A stretch of DNA of 41,707 nucleotides, taken from NCBI RefSeq assembly GCF_030812315.1, contig NZ_JAUSSM010000021.1, forward strand, positions 1-41,707, read 5' to 3'. This DNA comes from Arthrobacter oryzae (GTDB lineage Bacteria > Actinomycetota > Actinomycetes > Actinomycetales > Micrococcaceae). Below are positions 16,945-25,129 of this stretch, piece after piece (within the stretch, counting starts at the first letter, position 1; every line of letters begins with the position of its first letter). A model generated the notes under the pieces. It did not search any database. It was not told the origin of the DNA and worked only from the letters and a program-made list of their open reading frames with translations. The position numbers and the translations under genes are program-made.

Positions 16945-17134
16945 ACGGGCTCCTCACAAAACAGGTAAACCCCAATTCTAGTGGCGAACCCTGACAGTTT
17001 GCCGATGGCCGGCGGACCCGGGCGCAACCCGCAAGACGCCCAGTAAATGCCCTGCGGGTGCTCCGCAAAACCGCGTCCCGCATGCCGATTCCGCCCCTCG
17101 AGGGGCTTCCAGGCCCCGTTTCAGGCGTTTCGCG

Positions 17135-17150
17135 TGCCAAGTACGTCACA
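17135..17150. promoter_or_regulatory. Weak CRP-like site before the crp gene
   Basis: TGCCAAGTACGTCACA matches eight of ten defined positions of TGTGA-N6-TCACA; the right half is perfect. It lies 67 bp before the crp start and could mediate autoregulation, but it could arise by chance. Confidence 0.3.
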
Positions 17151-17216
17151 GAAGCTTCAAAATTCTGAAACAATGGCTGAAGCGCCCCAGCCGACACATT
17201 TTACTCAGGAGATTTC

Positions 17217-17894
17217 ATGGACATCGAGGTATTGCGCCGCGCACCCCTATTCGCCACGCTCGACGACGAAGCATTCCGTCTGCTCACAGACGAACTCACA
17301 GAGGTGGACCTGTCACGCGGAGCATCGGTTTTCCGTGAAGGCGACCAGGGTGATCAGCTCTACTTCATCGTCTCCGGCAAGGTGAAGCTGGGCCGCACGT
17401 CCCCCGACGGGCGGGAGTCCCTGCTGGCCATCCTCGGTCCGGGGGAGCTTTTCGGCGAAATGGCACTGTTTGACCCGAGCCCGCGTACCGCCACGGCAAC
17501 CGCCGTCTCGGAGACCCGCCTCGCCGGCCTGAAGAACGAGAGCCTCAACGGCCTGCTGCGTACGCGCCCGGAGGTCTCGGCGCAGCTCCTGCAGGCCCTG
17601 GCCCGCCGCCTGCGCCGCACCAACGATTCCCTTTCGGACCTCGTATTCTCCGACGTTCCGGGCCGCGTGGCCAAGGCACTGCTGGACCTGGCCGACCGCT
17701 TCGGCCGCCCGGCAACCGACGGCGTCCTGGTGGCCCACGAGCTCACCCAGGAAGAACTGGCCCAGCTGGTGGGCGCATCCCGCGAAACCGTGAACAAGGC
17801 CCTGGCCGAGTTCGTGCAGCGCGGCTGGCTCCGCCTCGAAGCCCGCGCCGTCGTGATCCTGGACATGCAGCGCCTCCGCCAGCGCTCCCGCTAG
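17217..17894 (+). CDS. crp: Crp/Fnr-family regulator, GlxR/Crp type
   Basis: The 225-residue regulator has an N-terminal cyclic-nucleotide-binding domain (residues 9-125) with the cAMP-pocket signature GELFGEMALFDPSPRTATAT, including the Glu and Arg that hold the ribose and phosphate. The C-terminal winged helix reads LTQEELAQLVGASRETVNKALAEF, with the recognition-helix residues R-E-T-V-N of GlxR. There are no Fnr-type cysteines. CAGGAG lies upstream of the ATG. It is the likely binder of the TGTGA-N6-TCACA sites at 282, 6962 and 23235. In M. tuberculosis the orthologue (Rv3676) is also near marP. Confidence 0.93.
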   Translation: MDIEVLRRAPLFATLDDEAFRLLTDELTEVDLSRGASVFREGDQGDQLYFIVSGKVKLGRTSPDGRESLLAILGPGELFGEMALFDPSPRTATATAVSETRLAGLKNESLNGLLRTRPEVSAQLLQALARRLRRTNDSLSDLVFSDVPGRVAKALLDLADRFGRPATDGVLVAHELTQEELAQLVGASRETVNKALAEFVQRGWLRLEARAVVILDMQRLRQRSR

Positions 17895-17905
17895 CCACTA
17901 ACGTC

Positions 17906-17990
17906 GAGGCCCACAGCCCGACATCCCCGCGCGCTCGCCCGTACCTCGCTTGGACGCACGCTTCCGGATGTCGCGCCGTGGGCCTCTTTC
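17906..17990 (+). terminator. Long hairpin terminator after crp
   Basis: GAGGCCCAC (17906-17914) pairs with GTGGGCCTC (17978-17986), and CGACATCC (17919-17926) pairs with GGATGTCG (17966-17973) inside it, enclosing a 39-nt loop. TTTC follows. It is the probable end of the crp transcript, although the loop is unusually large. Confidence 0.6.
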
Positions 17991-18025
17991 GTGTTCCCGC
18001 GACGTTCACGGCTCAAAGACACGAC

Positions 18026-18119
18026 AAGAACTGCAGCAGCGTCGCAGAAAAAGCCGTAGAAACTGCGAGAGCGTCGCAGAAAAAGCGTCAAGAATTGCTG
18101 GAGCGTCCGAGAAAGCCGG
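18026..18119. repeat. Three tandem 32-bp imperfect repeats
   Basis: The core AGCGTCGCAGAAAAAGC starts at 18038 and 18070, and a diverged copy starts at 18102, giving a period of exactly 32 bp. The middle unit contains the inverted repeat CTGCGA-N5-TCGCAG. On the minus strand this stem is followed by TTTCT, so the array may also help end the Nudix transcript. It lies between the convergent crp and Nudix genes and has no coding function that I can see. Confidence 0.7.
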
Positions 18120-18143
18120 GTGGCGGTTCTTCGCGAAAGAAGC

Positions 18144-19055
18144 CTAGCGCTCCCGCTGGGGCTCGCCGGCGACCGTTTTGGCGGCCTCGACTTCAAGCAT
18201 GAGCCGGCCATCTTCCTCGACCAGCTTCGGCTGGTACACGTGGGCCTTGCGCTTGTAGCTCAGGTAGGCGATGCAGCCGTTGGCGGCTGCCATTTTCTCG
18301 AGCATGATCTCGGAGCCGGGCACCAGCAGTTGGCCGAGCTTCAGGCCGGTGGTGTTTTCCTGGCCCACTTCGTCGCCCAGGGCAGTGGTGTCGCGTTCGG
18401 CGATGACCTTGCTGGCGCAGACCCAGCGGCCCCACACGCCTTTGCTCTCCAGCAGGGTGGGCTGCTGGTTCACGGGCACGGTGGCAGCGAAGTAGCGGGT
18501 GTTGAAGCGGCGGTGGGTGAAGTCCGGGCTGAGCCAGTTGACCAGCGGCTTGAGCAGGTCCGTGCGGATGGACAGGCCGCGCTTGGCCAGGACGTCCGTG
18601 AAGGATTTCTCCTGGTTGGCTACAGCCTCGCGGGCACGCATCCATTCGGGGGTGGAGGTGGCTTCCACGGTGGTGGAGAGGTCCGGGCCGGCCAGCAGGA
18701 CGCCTGTTTCCTCGAAGAGTTCACGGATGGCGCCCACCACGTGCCGGCGCGCCAGCCCGACGTCGTCCGTTCCCATCTGTTCCGCCCAGTGCTGCGCGGT
18801 GGGGCCAAGCCAGCTGACGGCGTCGTCGTCGGACGCATCGAGCGAGCCGCCGGGAAAGGCGAGCACACCGAGCGGGGAAGTACCCGGACGGTAACCCAGC
18901 CAGGTTTCCAGTCCTGTGGGCGCATCGCGCAGAAGGACGACGGAGGAGGCGAGACTGGCGGCACGTGGTGTCCGCTCGCCGTGTTCGAGCCAGCTTCGTG
19001 CTGCCCCCTCGAGATCGGGAGGCAGCACAAACAGGCGACGGGCTAACTGGGGCAA
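18144..19055 (-). CDS. Nudix hydrolase (NUDT19/Rv3672c-like)
   Basis: The 303-residue protein has a Nudix fold with a split box: GGSLDASDDDAVSW, an insert of about 20 residues, and GAIRELFEETGVLL, which supplies the REx2EE metal-binding helix. The long insert and the C-terminal helical domain resemble NUDT19-type coenzyme A or acyl-CoA diphosphatases; the substrate is not certain. The start is TTG at 19055, 15 nt after the ridA stop, because no ATG or GTG occurs early in frame. It is the last gene of a DUF4177-ridA-Nudix operon, matching the neighbourhood of Rv3672c in mycobacteria. Confidence 0.85.
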   Translation of the reverse strand: MPQLARRLFVLPPDLEGAARSWLEHGERTPRAASLASSVVLLRDAPTGLETWLGYRPGTSPLGVLAFPGGSLDASDDDAVSWLGPTAQHWAEQMGTDDVGLARRHVVGAIRELFEETGVLLAGPDLSTTVEATSTPEWMRAREAVANQEKSFTDVLAKRGLSIRTDLLKPLVNWLSPDFTHRRFNTRYFAATVPVNQQPTLLESKGVWGRWVCASKVIAERDTTALGDEVGQENTTGLKLGQLLVPGSEIMLEKMAAANGCIAYLSYKRKAHVYQPKLVEEDGRLMLEVEAAKTVAGEPQRER

Positions 19056-19070
19056 GGGAAGTGACCGGCC

Positions 19071-19640
19071 TTAGCTAAATTCGGCTATCAGTTCGACTTC
19101 CACCGGGGAGTCCAGCGGCAGAACCGACACGCCGACGGCGGAGCGGGCGTGCTGGCCGGCGTCACCGAGGACCTTGCCCAGGAGTTCCGAGGCGCCGTTG
19201 ATGACTCCTGGCTGACCCGTGAAGGACGGATCGGACGCGACAAAGCCAACCACCTTGACGATCCGGGTGATGCGGTCGAGGTCCCCGATCACGCTCTTGA
19301 CGGCCGCAAGCGCGTTCACGGCGCAAACTGCGGCAAAGCGTTTCGCGTCTTCGGGCGACACAGTGGGTTCGTCGGCGAAGCCTTCCGTGCCGGTCGACAC
19401 CTTGCCCGTAGCTTCGAGTTTGCCGTTAATAAAGGGCAGCTGTCCGGAGGTGTAAACATGGTTGCCGGAGATGACGGCCGGAACGTAGGCAGCCACCGGG
19501 GCCGCTACCTCCGGAAGAGCCAGTCCCAGCTCGGCGAGCCGCTGTTCGACGGCGGAAGCCGGTGCTCCGTTTTCCGCGCCGGAGACCGGGTTTTCGGCGT
19601 GGGCCGGGGATTCCGGCGCCGTGCCTGCGGGGCTTGTCAT
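19071..19640 (-). CDS. RidA family protein
   Basis: The 189-residue protein belongs to the YjgF/YER057c/UK114 family, whose best-studied members hydrolyse reactive enamine/imine intermediates. The domain starts near residue 30 (EQRLAELGLALPEVAAPVAAY) and includes VYTSGQLPF and the C-terminal SAVGVSVLPLDSPVEVELIAEFS. The conserved arginine of active RidA proteins aligns with the RSAVGVS position, so deaminase activity is possible but unproven. The first 30 residues are an Ala/Pro/Glu-rich extension. It starts 2 nt after the stop of the DUF4177 gene, a tight operon matching Rv3678c-Rv3678A. Confidence 0.9.
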   Translation of the reverse strand: MTSPAGTAPESPAHAENPVSGAENGAPASAVEQRLAELGLALPEVAAPVAAYVPAVISGNHVYTSGQLPFINGKLEATGKVSTGTEGFADEPTVSPEDAKRFAAVCAVNALAAVKSVIGDLDRITRIVKVVGFVASDPSFTGQPGVINGASELLGKVLGDAGQHARSAVGVSVLPLDSPVEVELIAEFS

Positions 19641-19642
19641 AA

Positions 19643-19798
19643 CTACTGCTTCTCCCTCTTGAGGTAGGCAACGAGGCCGTTGCCGTCAGGACCGGTGACG
19701 ACCTGGACAAGCTCCCAGCCGTCCTCTCCCCACTGGTCCAGGATCTGCTTCGTGGCGTGAATAATGAGCGGAATCGTGGCGTACTCCCATTTGGTCAT
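19643..19798 (-). CDS. DUF4177-type small protein (51 residues)
   Basis: The short frame starts with ATG (19796-19798) and ends at TAG (19643-19645). It encodes MTKWEYATIPLIIHATKQIL, then GEDGWELVQVV, and ends in YLKREKQ. This WEY-GWELV pattern is typical of DUF4177, and its position before ridA matches Rv3678A of M. tuberculosis. The function is unknown. It is first in the operon and faces the divergent PBP gene, with only 37 bp between their start codons. Confidence 0.85.
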   Translation of the reverse strand: MTKWEYATIPLIIHATKQILDQWGEDGWELVQVVTGPDGNGLVAYLKREKQ

Positions 19799-19822
19799 GA
19801 GCTAAAGACTAGTCCTTGCCGG

Positions 19823-19828
19823 TAAAGT
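19823..19828 (+). promoter_or_regulatory. -10 box for a leaderless PBP transcript
   Basis: TAAAGT ends 7 nt before the ATG at 19836. No Shine-Dalgarno sequence is clear, so transcription probably starts at the start codon. Confidence 0.45.
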
Positions 19829-19835
19829 GGAAAAC

Positions 19836-22127
19836 ATGGCGACTGGTAAGAACCCTTTATTCGACACGGCCACCACCCTCGGAAAGATCTTTGCTTTCCT
19901 TGGCGTGAGCGCGATTTGTGGTGTCCTGGTGGCAGGCCTGCTGGTCCCTGCGGCTGCTGTTTCCGGCAGCACAGCCAGCGGTTCCATCGAGTTCTTCGAC
20001 ACGCTCCCGGCAGAGCTGCAGGTGGACCCGCCCAGCCAGTCCACCAAAATCCTTGCCGCTGACGGCAGCCTGATCGCCAACCTCTACGCCGAAAACCGCA
20101 CCCGCGTTTCACTGGACCAGATGTCGCCATACATCAAGGACGCAGTGATCGCCATCGAGGACAGCCGCTTCTATGAGCACGGCGGCGTGGACACCACGGG
20201 CATCATGCGTGCGCTGGTGAGCACCGCCCGCGGCAACAAGCAGGGCGCGTCCACCATCACGCAGCAGTACGTGAACAACGTCATCAACGCCTCGCTCGAA
20301 GCAGAAGGCAACACCGAGGACATCAAGCTCAACGGCGTCAACAAGGGCGTGGGCGACAAGCTCCGCGAGATGAAGCTGGCCATCGCCCTGGAGAAGAAGT
20401 TCACCAAGGAGCAGATCCTAGAGGGCTACCTCAACATCGTGTTCTTCAACCGGGACGCCTACGGCATCGAAGCCGCGTCCAAGTTCTTCTTCAGCACGGC
20501 AGCCAAGGACCTCACGCTCCCCCAGGCCGCACTGCTGGCCGGTGTGGTGAACAGCCCGTCGTTCTATGACCCCATCAACAACCCGGACAACGCGAAGAAC
20601 CGCCGCGACCAGGTGCTGAACGCCATGTACACCCAGGGCAAGATCAACCAGGCCGACTATGAGGCGGCAGTGGCCACTCCAGTGGAAACAAAGGTCACCC
20701 CCGCCCGCCAGGGTTGCGCTTATGCCTCCACGGCCCCGTACTTCTGTGACTACGTCCTGCACCTGCTGCTGAACGATCCCGCCTACGGTGCCGATGCCAC
20801 CGAGAGGGAACGCAAGATCTTCCGCGGCGGCCTGACCATCACCACCACCCTTGACCCCAAGGCCCAGAACGCGGCTCAGGCCCAGGTGGACGCGTCGGCA
20901 GGCGCCAACCCGGACAAGTGGGGGGCGGCCGTCGTCTCGGTCCAGCCGAATACCGGCAAGATCACGAATATGGCCCAGAACACGGTGTGGTTCGCCGGCG
21001 ATGGCAAGTTCGATAGCCAACTCAACTTCAGCGTTGACCAGTACGATCCGAACGGCAACGACCTCAACGGCCTCGGTGGTGCCCAGCCCGGTTCCACCAT
21101 GAAGCCCTTCACATTTGCCGAATGGCTCAACGAGGGCAATTCGATGAACACCATCCTCAATGGCGCCGTTCGCCGTTACCCGCAGAGCTTCCCGTGGAGA
21201 AACACCTGCGAGACTCCGACCGTCGGCTGGTATGACAGCACCAACGGCGAATCCACGGACCTGCAGAACGCCGAGGAAGGCTACTACCGTTCGATGACCG
21301 TCCTGGACGGGCTGGCGAACTCGATCAACACCATGACCTTCGCCACCGCCGCCAGGGTGGACCTGTGCGGCATCCAGAAGGTCGTTGACGCGGTAGGCCT
21401 CCACGAAGGCCTTCCCCAGCGGGATGACGCGGGAAAGATCGTCAATCCGACGCCGCCCATCACCATGACGACTATTGGTAACCTCCTTGGTTCCAGGCAG
21501 ACGTCACCGCTGTCGATGGCCAGCGCCTTCGCCACCTTCGCCAACGACGGCAAGTACTGCGCCCCAATCGCCGTCACCTCGGTGACGGATCAGACGGGAG
21601 CCCAGTTGCCTGCCCAGACCACGAACTGCCGTGACGCCCTCAAGCCCGAGGTGGCCCGCGGCGTGAACTACGCCCTGCAGGAAGTCCTTAACCGTGGATC
21701 CGGCTCCCTGATCCAGCCGCGGATTTCCACCAAGACCAACTTCCCCATCGCCGCCAAGACCGGTACCTCGAACAACAACGGTTCCACCTGGGTGGTGGGC
21801 CACACCACCGGTTTGGCAACCGCTGCATGGTTCGGCGACGCCCTCGGATCGCAGCAGCGCTCCGGGCAGAACGTGACCATCAACGGCAAGTTCTACAAGG
21901 GCATCGACGGCTACATGATCGCGGGACCGATGTTCTCGAACTTCATGACGCAGGTGGCTCCGGCGTACGGCACCAACCCCTTCACTGCGCCGCCGTCCAA
22001 CATGATCAGCGGAGCGCCCACCCGCCAGACCACGCCGTCGACGCAGAACTCTGCGCCCGCTCCGGCACCCTCGTCCCCCGCGCCGCAGCCCAGCAAGGGC
22101 AACGGTAACGGCAACGGCAACGGGTAG
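19836..22127 (+). CDS. Class A penicillin-binding protein (PonA2-like)
   Basis: The bifunctional peptidoglycan synthase of about 763 residues has one N-terminal membrane anchor (about 14-40). The glycosyltransferase domain GT51 follows, with catalytic Glu108 in IEDSRFYEHGG and the ASTITQQYVNN and RKxxE-like REMKLAIALEKKFTKEQIL motifs. The transpeptidase domain has Ser420 in STMK, the SIN motif in LANSINTMT, and Lys641 in KTGTS. The C-terminus is a Pro/Ala/Ser tail ending in GNGNGNGNG, and PASTA domains are absent. ATG 19836 was chosen; an in-frame GTG at 19827 is possible. The metallophosphoesterase gene follows 7 bp later, as in Rv3682-Rv3683. Confidence 0.94.
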   Translation: MATGKNPLFDTATTLGKIFAFLGVSAICGVLVAGLLVPAAAVSGSTASGSIEFFDTLPAELQVDPPSQSTKILAADGSLIANLYAENRTRVSLDQMSPYIKDAVIAIEDSRFYEHGGVDTTGIMRALVSTARGNKQGASTITQQYVNNVINASLEAEGNTEDIKLNGVNKGVGDKLREMKLAIALEKKFTKEQILEGYLNIVFFNRDAYGIEAASKFFFSTAAKDLTLPQAALLAGVVNSPSFYDPINNPDNAKNRRDQVLNAMYTQGKINQADYEAAVATPVETKVTPARQGCAYASTAPYFCDYVLHLLLNDPAYGADATERERKIFRGGLTITTTLDPKAQNAAQAQVDASAGANPDKWGAAVVSVQPNTGKITNMAQNTVWFAGDGKFDSQLNFSVDQYDPNGNDLNGLGGAQPGSTMKPFTFAEWLNEGNSMNTILNGAVRRYPQSFPWRNTCETPTVGWYDSTNGESTDLQNAEEGYYRSMTVLDGLANSINTMTFATAARVDLCGIQKVVDAVGLHEGLPQRDDAGKIVNPTPPITMTTIGNLLGSRQTSPLSMASAFATFANDGKYCAPIAVTSVTDQTGAQLPAQTTNCRDALKPEVARGVNYALQEVLNRGSGSLIQPRISTKTNFPIAAKTGTSNNNGSTWVVGHTTGLATAAWFGDALGSQQRSGQNVTINGKFYKGIDGYMIAGPMFSNFMTQVAPAYGTNPFTAPPSNMISGAPTRQTTPSTQNSAPAPAPSSPAPQPSKGNGNGNGNG

Positions 22128-22134
22128 CGCACCG

Positions 22135-23079
22135 ATGGGGGACGCACCGTCGCTGGCAAGCCGTGCCCGAGGCATCGGGCGCGGCTTTGCCGTCACCGCT
22201 GCTGCCGGCGCAGCCGCAGGACTGGCTACTGCGGGATACGGGCTGTGGGAAAAGAACCAGTTCGTCCTCCGCGAGGAGACCCTGCCCATCCTTCCCGCCG
22301 GTTTCGATCCGTTCCGTGTCCTGCACCTGAGTGACATCCACTTTGTGCCGGGGCAGGACCGGAAGGCACAGTGGCTGTCCTCGCTGGCGGCACTGGAACC
22401 GGACCTGGTGGTCAACACCGGCGACAATCTCAGCCACGCCAAGGGGATTGATCCGCTCCTAAAGGCACTGGGACCGCTGCTGGAGTTTCCGGGCGTCTTC
22501 GTGCCGGGATCCAATGACTATTTCGCGCCCACCCTCAAGAACCCGGCGTCCTATTTACTTGGGCCCTCAAAGGCCCAGAAGAAGCCGGTGGAACTCGACT
22601 GGCCGCGGCTGCGCTCCTACTTCGGGATGTCCGGCTGGGTGGACCTGACCAACCGCAACCAGTCCGTGGTGCTAAACGGCCTGCGCTTCGATTTCTCCGG
22701 CGTGGACGATCCCCACCTGGGGCTGGAACGCTACGCCGGCTGGCCCCGCGGGACCAGGGGCCAGGACACCACGCCCCACCTTCGGGTTGCGGTTGTCCAC
22801 GCCCCCTACCAGCGCGTCCTGGACCACTTCACCGAGGACGGCGCGGACCTGCTGCTGGCGGGCCACACCCACGGGGGCCAGATCTGCGTGCCCGGGTTCG
22901 GCGCCCTGGTGGCCAACTGCGACCTCCCCACGTGGCGTGCCAAGGGCCTCAACGACTGGGAAAGCAACGGGAGCACGACGCCGGTGAACGTGTCCGGCGG
23001 GATCGGCACCTCGCGCTTCGCCCCCGTCCGCATCGCCTGCCGGCCTGAGGCCGTACTGCTGACGCTGACCGCACGCTGA
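22135..23079 (+). CDS. Membrane-anchored calcineurin-like metallophosphoesterase
   Basis: The 314-residue protein starts with a basic region and one hydrophobic segment (about 18-38) that anchors it at the membrane. The metallophosphoesterase motifs are in order: LSDIHF, NTGDN, GSNDYF (in the place of GNHD, with Asn and Asp kept), VVHAP and LLAGHTHGGQI. They form a two-metal site similar to YkuE-type enzymes. The substrate is unknown. The gene is 7 bp after the PBP gene and is part of the same operon. Orthologues follow ponA2 in mycobacteria, suggesting a cell-envelope role. Confidence 0.9.
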   Translation: MGDAPSLASRARGIGRGFAVTAAAGAAAGLATAGYGLWEKNQFVLREETLPILPAGFDPFRVLHLSDIHFVPGQDRKAQWLSSLAALEPDLVVNTGDNLSHAKGIDPLLKALGPLLEFPGVFVPGSNDYFAPTLKNPASYLLGPSKAQKKPVELDWPRLRSYFGMSGWVDLTNRNQSVVLNGLRFDFSGVDDPHLGLERYAGWPRGTRGQDTTPHLRVAVVHAPYQRVLDHFTEDGADLLLAGHTHGGQICVPGFGALVANCDLPTWRAKGLNDWESNGSTTPVNVSGGIGTSRFAPVRIACRPEAVLLTLTAR

Positions 23080-23234
23080 CTCGCCACCGGTAATCGAGCC
23101 GCGCCGACACGCCACCGGCACGGTGGTGGAAAGGCTTCATAAGTCCAACAACCCGGGCTTGGCGCGGTCAGTCACCGGTCCGGGGTATTGCGAAACGCAA
23201 TGACTGGGCAAGATCCCCGCCCCGCCCGGAATCC

Positions 23235-23250
23235 TGTGAACCGTGTCACG
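23235..23250. promoter_or_regulatory. CRP/GlxR-like site upstream of the ABC exporter
   Basis: TGTGAACCGTGTCACG matches TGTGA-N6-TCACA at nine of ten defined positions. It lies 62 bp before the ATG of the first exporter gene, a position suited to activation. The rest of the 232-bp gap (23080-23311) holds the dyad at 23263-23283 and nothing else that I recognise. Confidence 0.55.
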
Positions 23251-23262
23251 GCATGGCATAAG

Positions 23263-23283
23263 GTAGTTGCTAAAGGAAACTAC
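23263..23283. promoter_or_regulatory. Inverted repeat, MarR-like operator
   Basis: GTAGTT and AACTAC form perfect 6-bp arms around a 9-nt centre (GCTAAAGGA). TAGTTgc-type dyads are common at MarR-family sites before actinobacterial exporter genes. No MarR gene lies in the window. TACATT (23281-23286) overlaps the right arm and could be the -10. Confidence 0.5.
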
Positions 23284-23311
23284 ATTCGCAGTTGAGCTTT
23301 AAGAAGCGGGC

Positions 23312-25129
23312 ATGGCCAAGCAGACTCCATTCTTCACGTCAATCAGCCGACTCTATCCCCACGTAAAGCCGATCATCCCCCGGCTTTTTATGGGGCTCCT
23401 GTGCGCACTCCTGGCCAGCATCGTGGCATTGGCCATCCCGCAGGTGCTGCGGGTCCTCATCAACGACTCGCTCCAGCCGGGCGGCGCGACGGAGGCAGTC
23501 TGGATCGCCTCGCTGGTCATCCTGGGCCTGGGCATTGCCGAAGCGGGGCTGGTGGCCCTGCGCCGCCAGTTCGTCATCAACCCGGCAACCACCGTGGAAA
23601 CGCGGATGCGGGTTTCGCTTTACGGCCATCTCCAGGACCTGACGGTGTCCTTCCACGACCGCTGGGGTTCCGGACAGCTGCTCTCCCGGGCGATGACGGA
23701 CCTGAACTTCCTGCGGCGCTGGATGGCGTTCGGCGCCATCATGCTGGTGGTGACCACCCTGACGGTGGTGATCGGCGTCGTCGTGATGTTTTCCATGAGC
23801 TGGCAACTGGCTTTGATCTTCCTGGCCGCTGCCGTGCCGATCATGATCTACGGTTTCCGGTTCCGGACGCGCTTCAGCAAGGTGGCCCGCCGGAGCCAAG
23901 ACCAGGCCGGCGACCTCGCCACCACCGTGGAGGAATCGGTCCACGGCATCCGCGTACTCAAGGCGTTCGGCCGCAGCCGCGAGGCCCTGGAGAACTTCAA
24001 CGAACAGGCCGAGGAACTTCGCCAGACCGAGATCGCCAAAGCCAAACACCAGGCCATCTTCAGCATGGTGGTAACCCTTCTCCCTGAACTCGCGCTCGGC
24101 GCCGGGCTGGTGGCGGGCATCATGCTGGCTGCGGACGGCCAGCTCAGCATCGGTGCCCTCGTGGCGTTCTTCGCCACCGCAGCCGTGGTTGCCGCGCCCG
24201 TGGAATTCAGCGGCATGCTGCTGGCCATGGCTCTGACCGCCAAGTCGGCCATCGACCGGCACTTTGAGGTGATGGACGCGGCCAACACCATCACCAGCCC
24301 GGAGCAGCCCCGGGAACCCGCGCAGCTTGCCGGCGCGCTCAGCTTCAACTCGGCCACGTTCGCTTTCGAGGACACCCCGGACAAGCCCATCCTCAAGGAA
24401 GTCAGCCTGGACATCCGTCCCGGCGAAACCATGGCCCTGGTGGGCATCACGGGCAGCGGCAAGAGCGCGCTGCTCCAGCTGGTCCCCCGCCTTTACGACG
24501 TCACCGCAGGCTCCATCACCATCGACGGCGTTGACCTGCGCGAGTTCTCCATGGACGAACTGCGCACGGTAGTGGGCGTGGCCTTCGAAGACACCACGCT
24601 GTTTTCCAGTTCCGTCCGCGACAACGTCCTGCTCGGCGCCAAGGATCGGAGCCAGGAAACGCTGGAAGAAGCCCTCGATGTTGCGCAGGCACACTTCGCC
24701 TACTCCCTTCCGGACGGGCTGGACACGCTGATCGGCGAGGAAGGCCTCAGCCTCTCGGGCGGTCAGCGGCAACGCATCGCCCTGGCCCGCGCCATCGCTG
24801 CGAAGCCCAAGGTGCTGGTGTTGGATGACCCGCTGTCCGCCCTGGACGTCAACACCGAGGAACTCGTGGAAGCCCGGCTGCGCGAGGTCCTGGCCGACAC
24901 CACCACGCTGATCGTCGCGCACCGGCCGTCCACCGTGGCGCTGGCCGACCGCGTGGCGCTGCTCGAGGAAGGCCGGATCGCCGCCGTCGGGACCCATGCG
25001 GAACTGCTGGCGCACAACGGGCATTACCGCTACGTGATCGCCAGCCTCGAGACGGAGCCCCGGGACCTGGATTCCGAACTGTCGGACCTCTCGGAATTAA
25101 GTGATGAGTCCGAGGAGATTTCCCGATGA
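23312..25129 (+). CDS. ABC exporter half-transporter with degenerate ATPase site
   Basis: The 605-residue protein fuses a six-helix exporter domain (about 15-320) to an ATPase domain. Walker A is GITGSGKSA (from residue 378), and the signature is LSGGQRQRIALARA. Walker B is VLVLDDPLSALD, where Asp506 replaces the catalytic Glu. The Q-loop position has Glu (VAFEDTTLF). The H-loop is normal (VAHRPST). These changes mark the degenerate half of heterodimeric exporters of the BmrC/TM287 kind. The stop overlaps the start of the partner gene by 4 bp. The cargo is unknown; drugs, lipids or peptides are typical. Confidence 0.92.
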   Translation: MAKQTPFFTSISRLYPHVKPIIPRLFMGLLCALLASIVALAIPQVLRVLINDSLQPGGATEAVWIASLVILGLGIAEAGLVALRRQFVINPATTVETRMRVSLYGHLQDLTVSFHDRWGSGQLLSRAMTDLNFLRRWMAFGAIMLVVTTLTVVIGVVVMFSMSWQLALIFLAAAVPIMIYGFRFRTRFSKVARRSQDQAGDLATTVEESVHGIRVLKAFGRSREALENFNEQAEELRQTEIAKAKHQAIFSMVVTLLPELALGAGLVAGIMLAADGQLSIGALVAFFATAAVVAAPVEFSGMLLAMALTAKSAIDRHFEVMDAANTITSPEQPREPAQLAGALSFNSATFAFEDTPDKPILKEVSLDIRPGETMALVGITGSGKSALLQLVPRLYDVTAGSITIDGVDLREFSMDELRTVVGVAFEDTTLFSSSVRDNVLLGAKDRSQETLEEALDVAQAHFAYSLPDGLDTLIGEEGLSLSGGQRQRIALARAIAAKPKVLVLDDPLSALDVNTEELVEARLREVLADTTTLIVAHRPSTVALADRVALLEEGRIAAVGTHAELLAHNGHYRYVIASLETEPRDLDSELSDLSELSDESEEISR

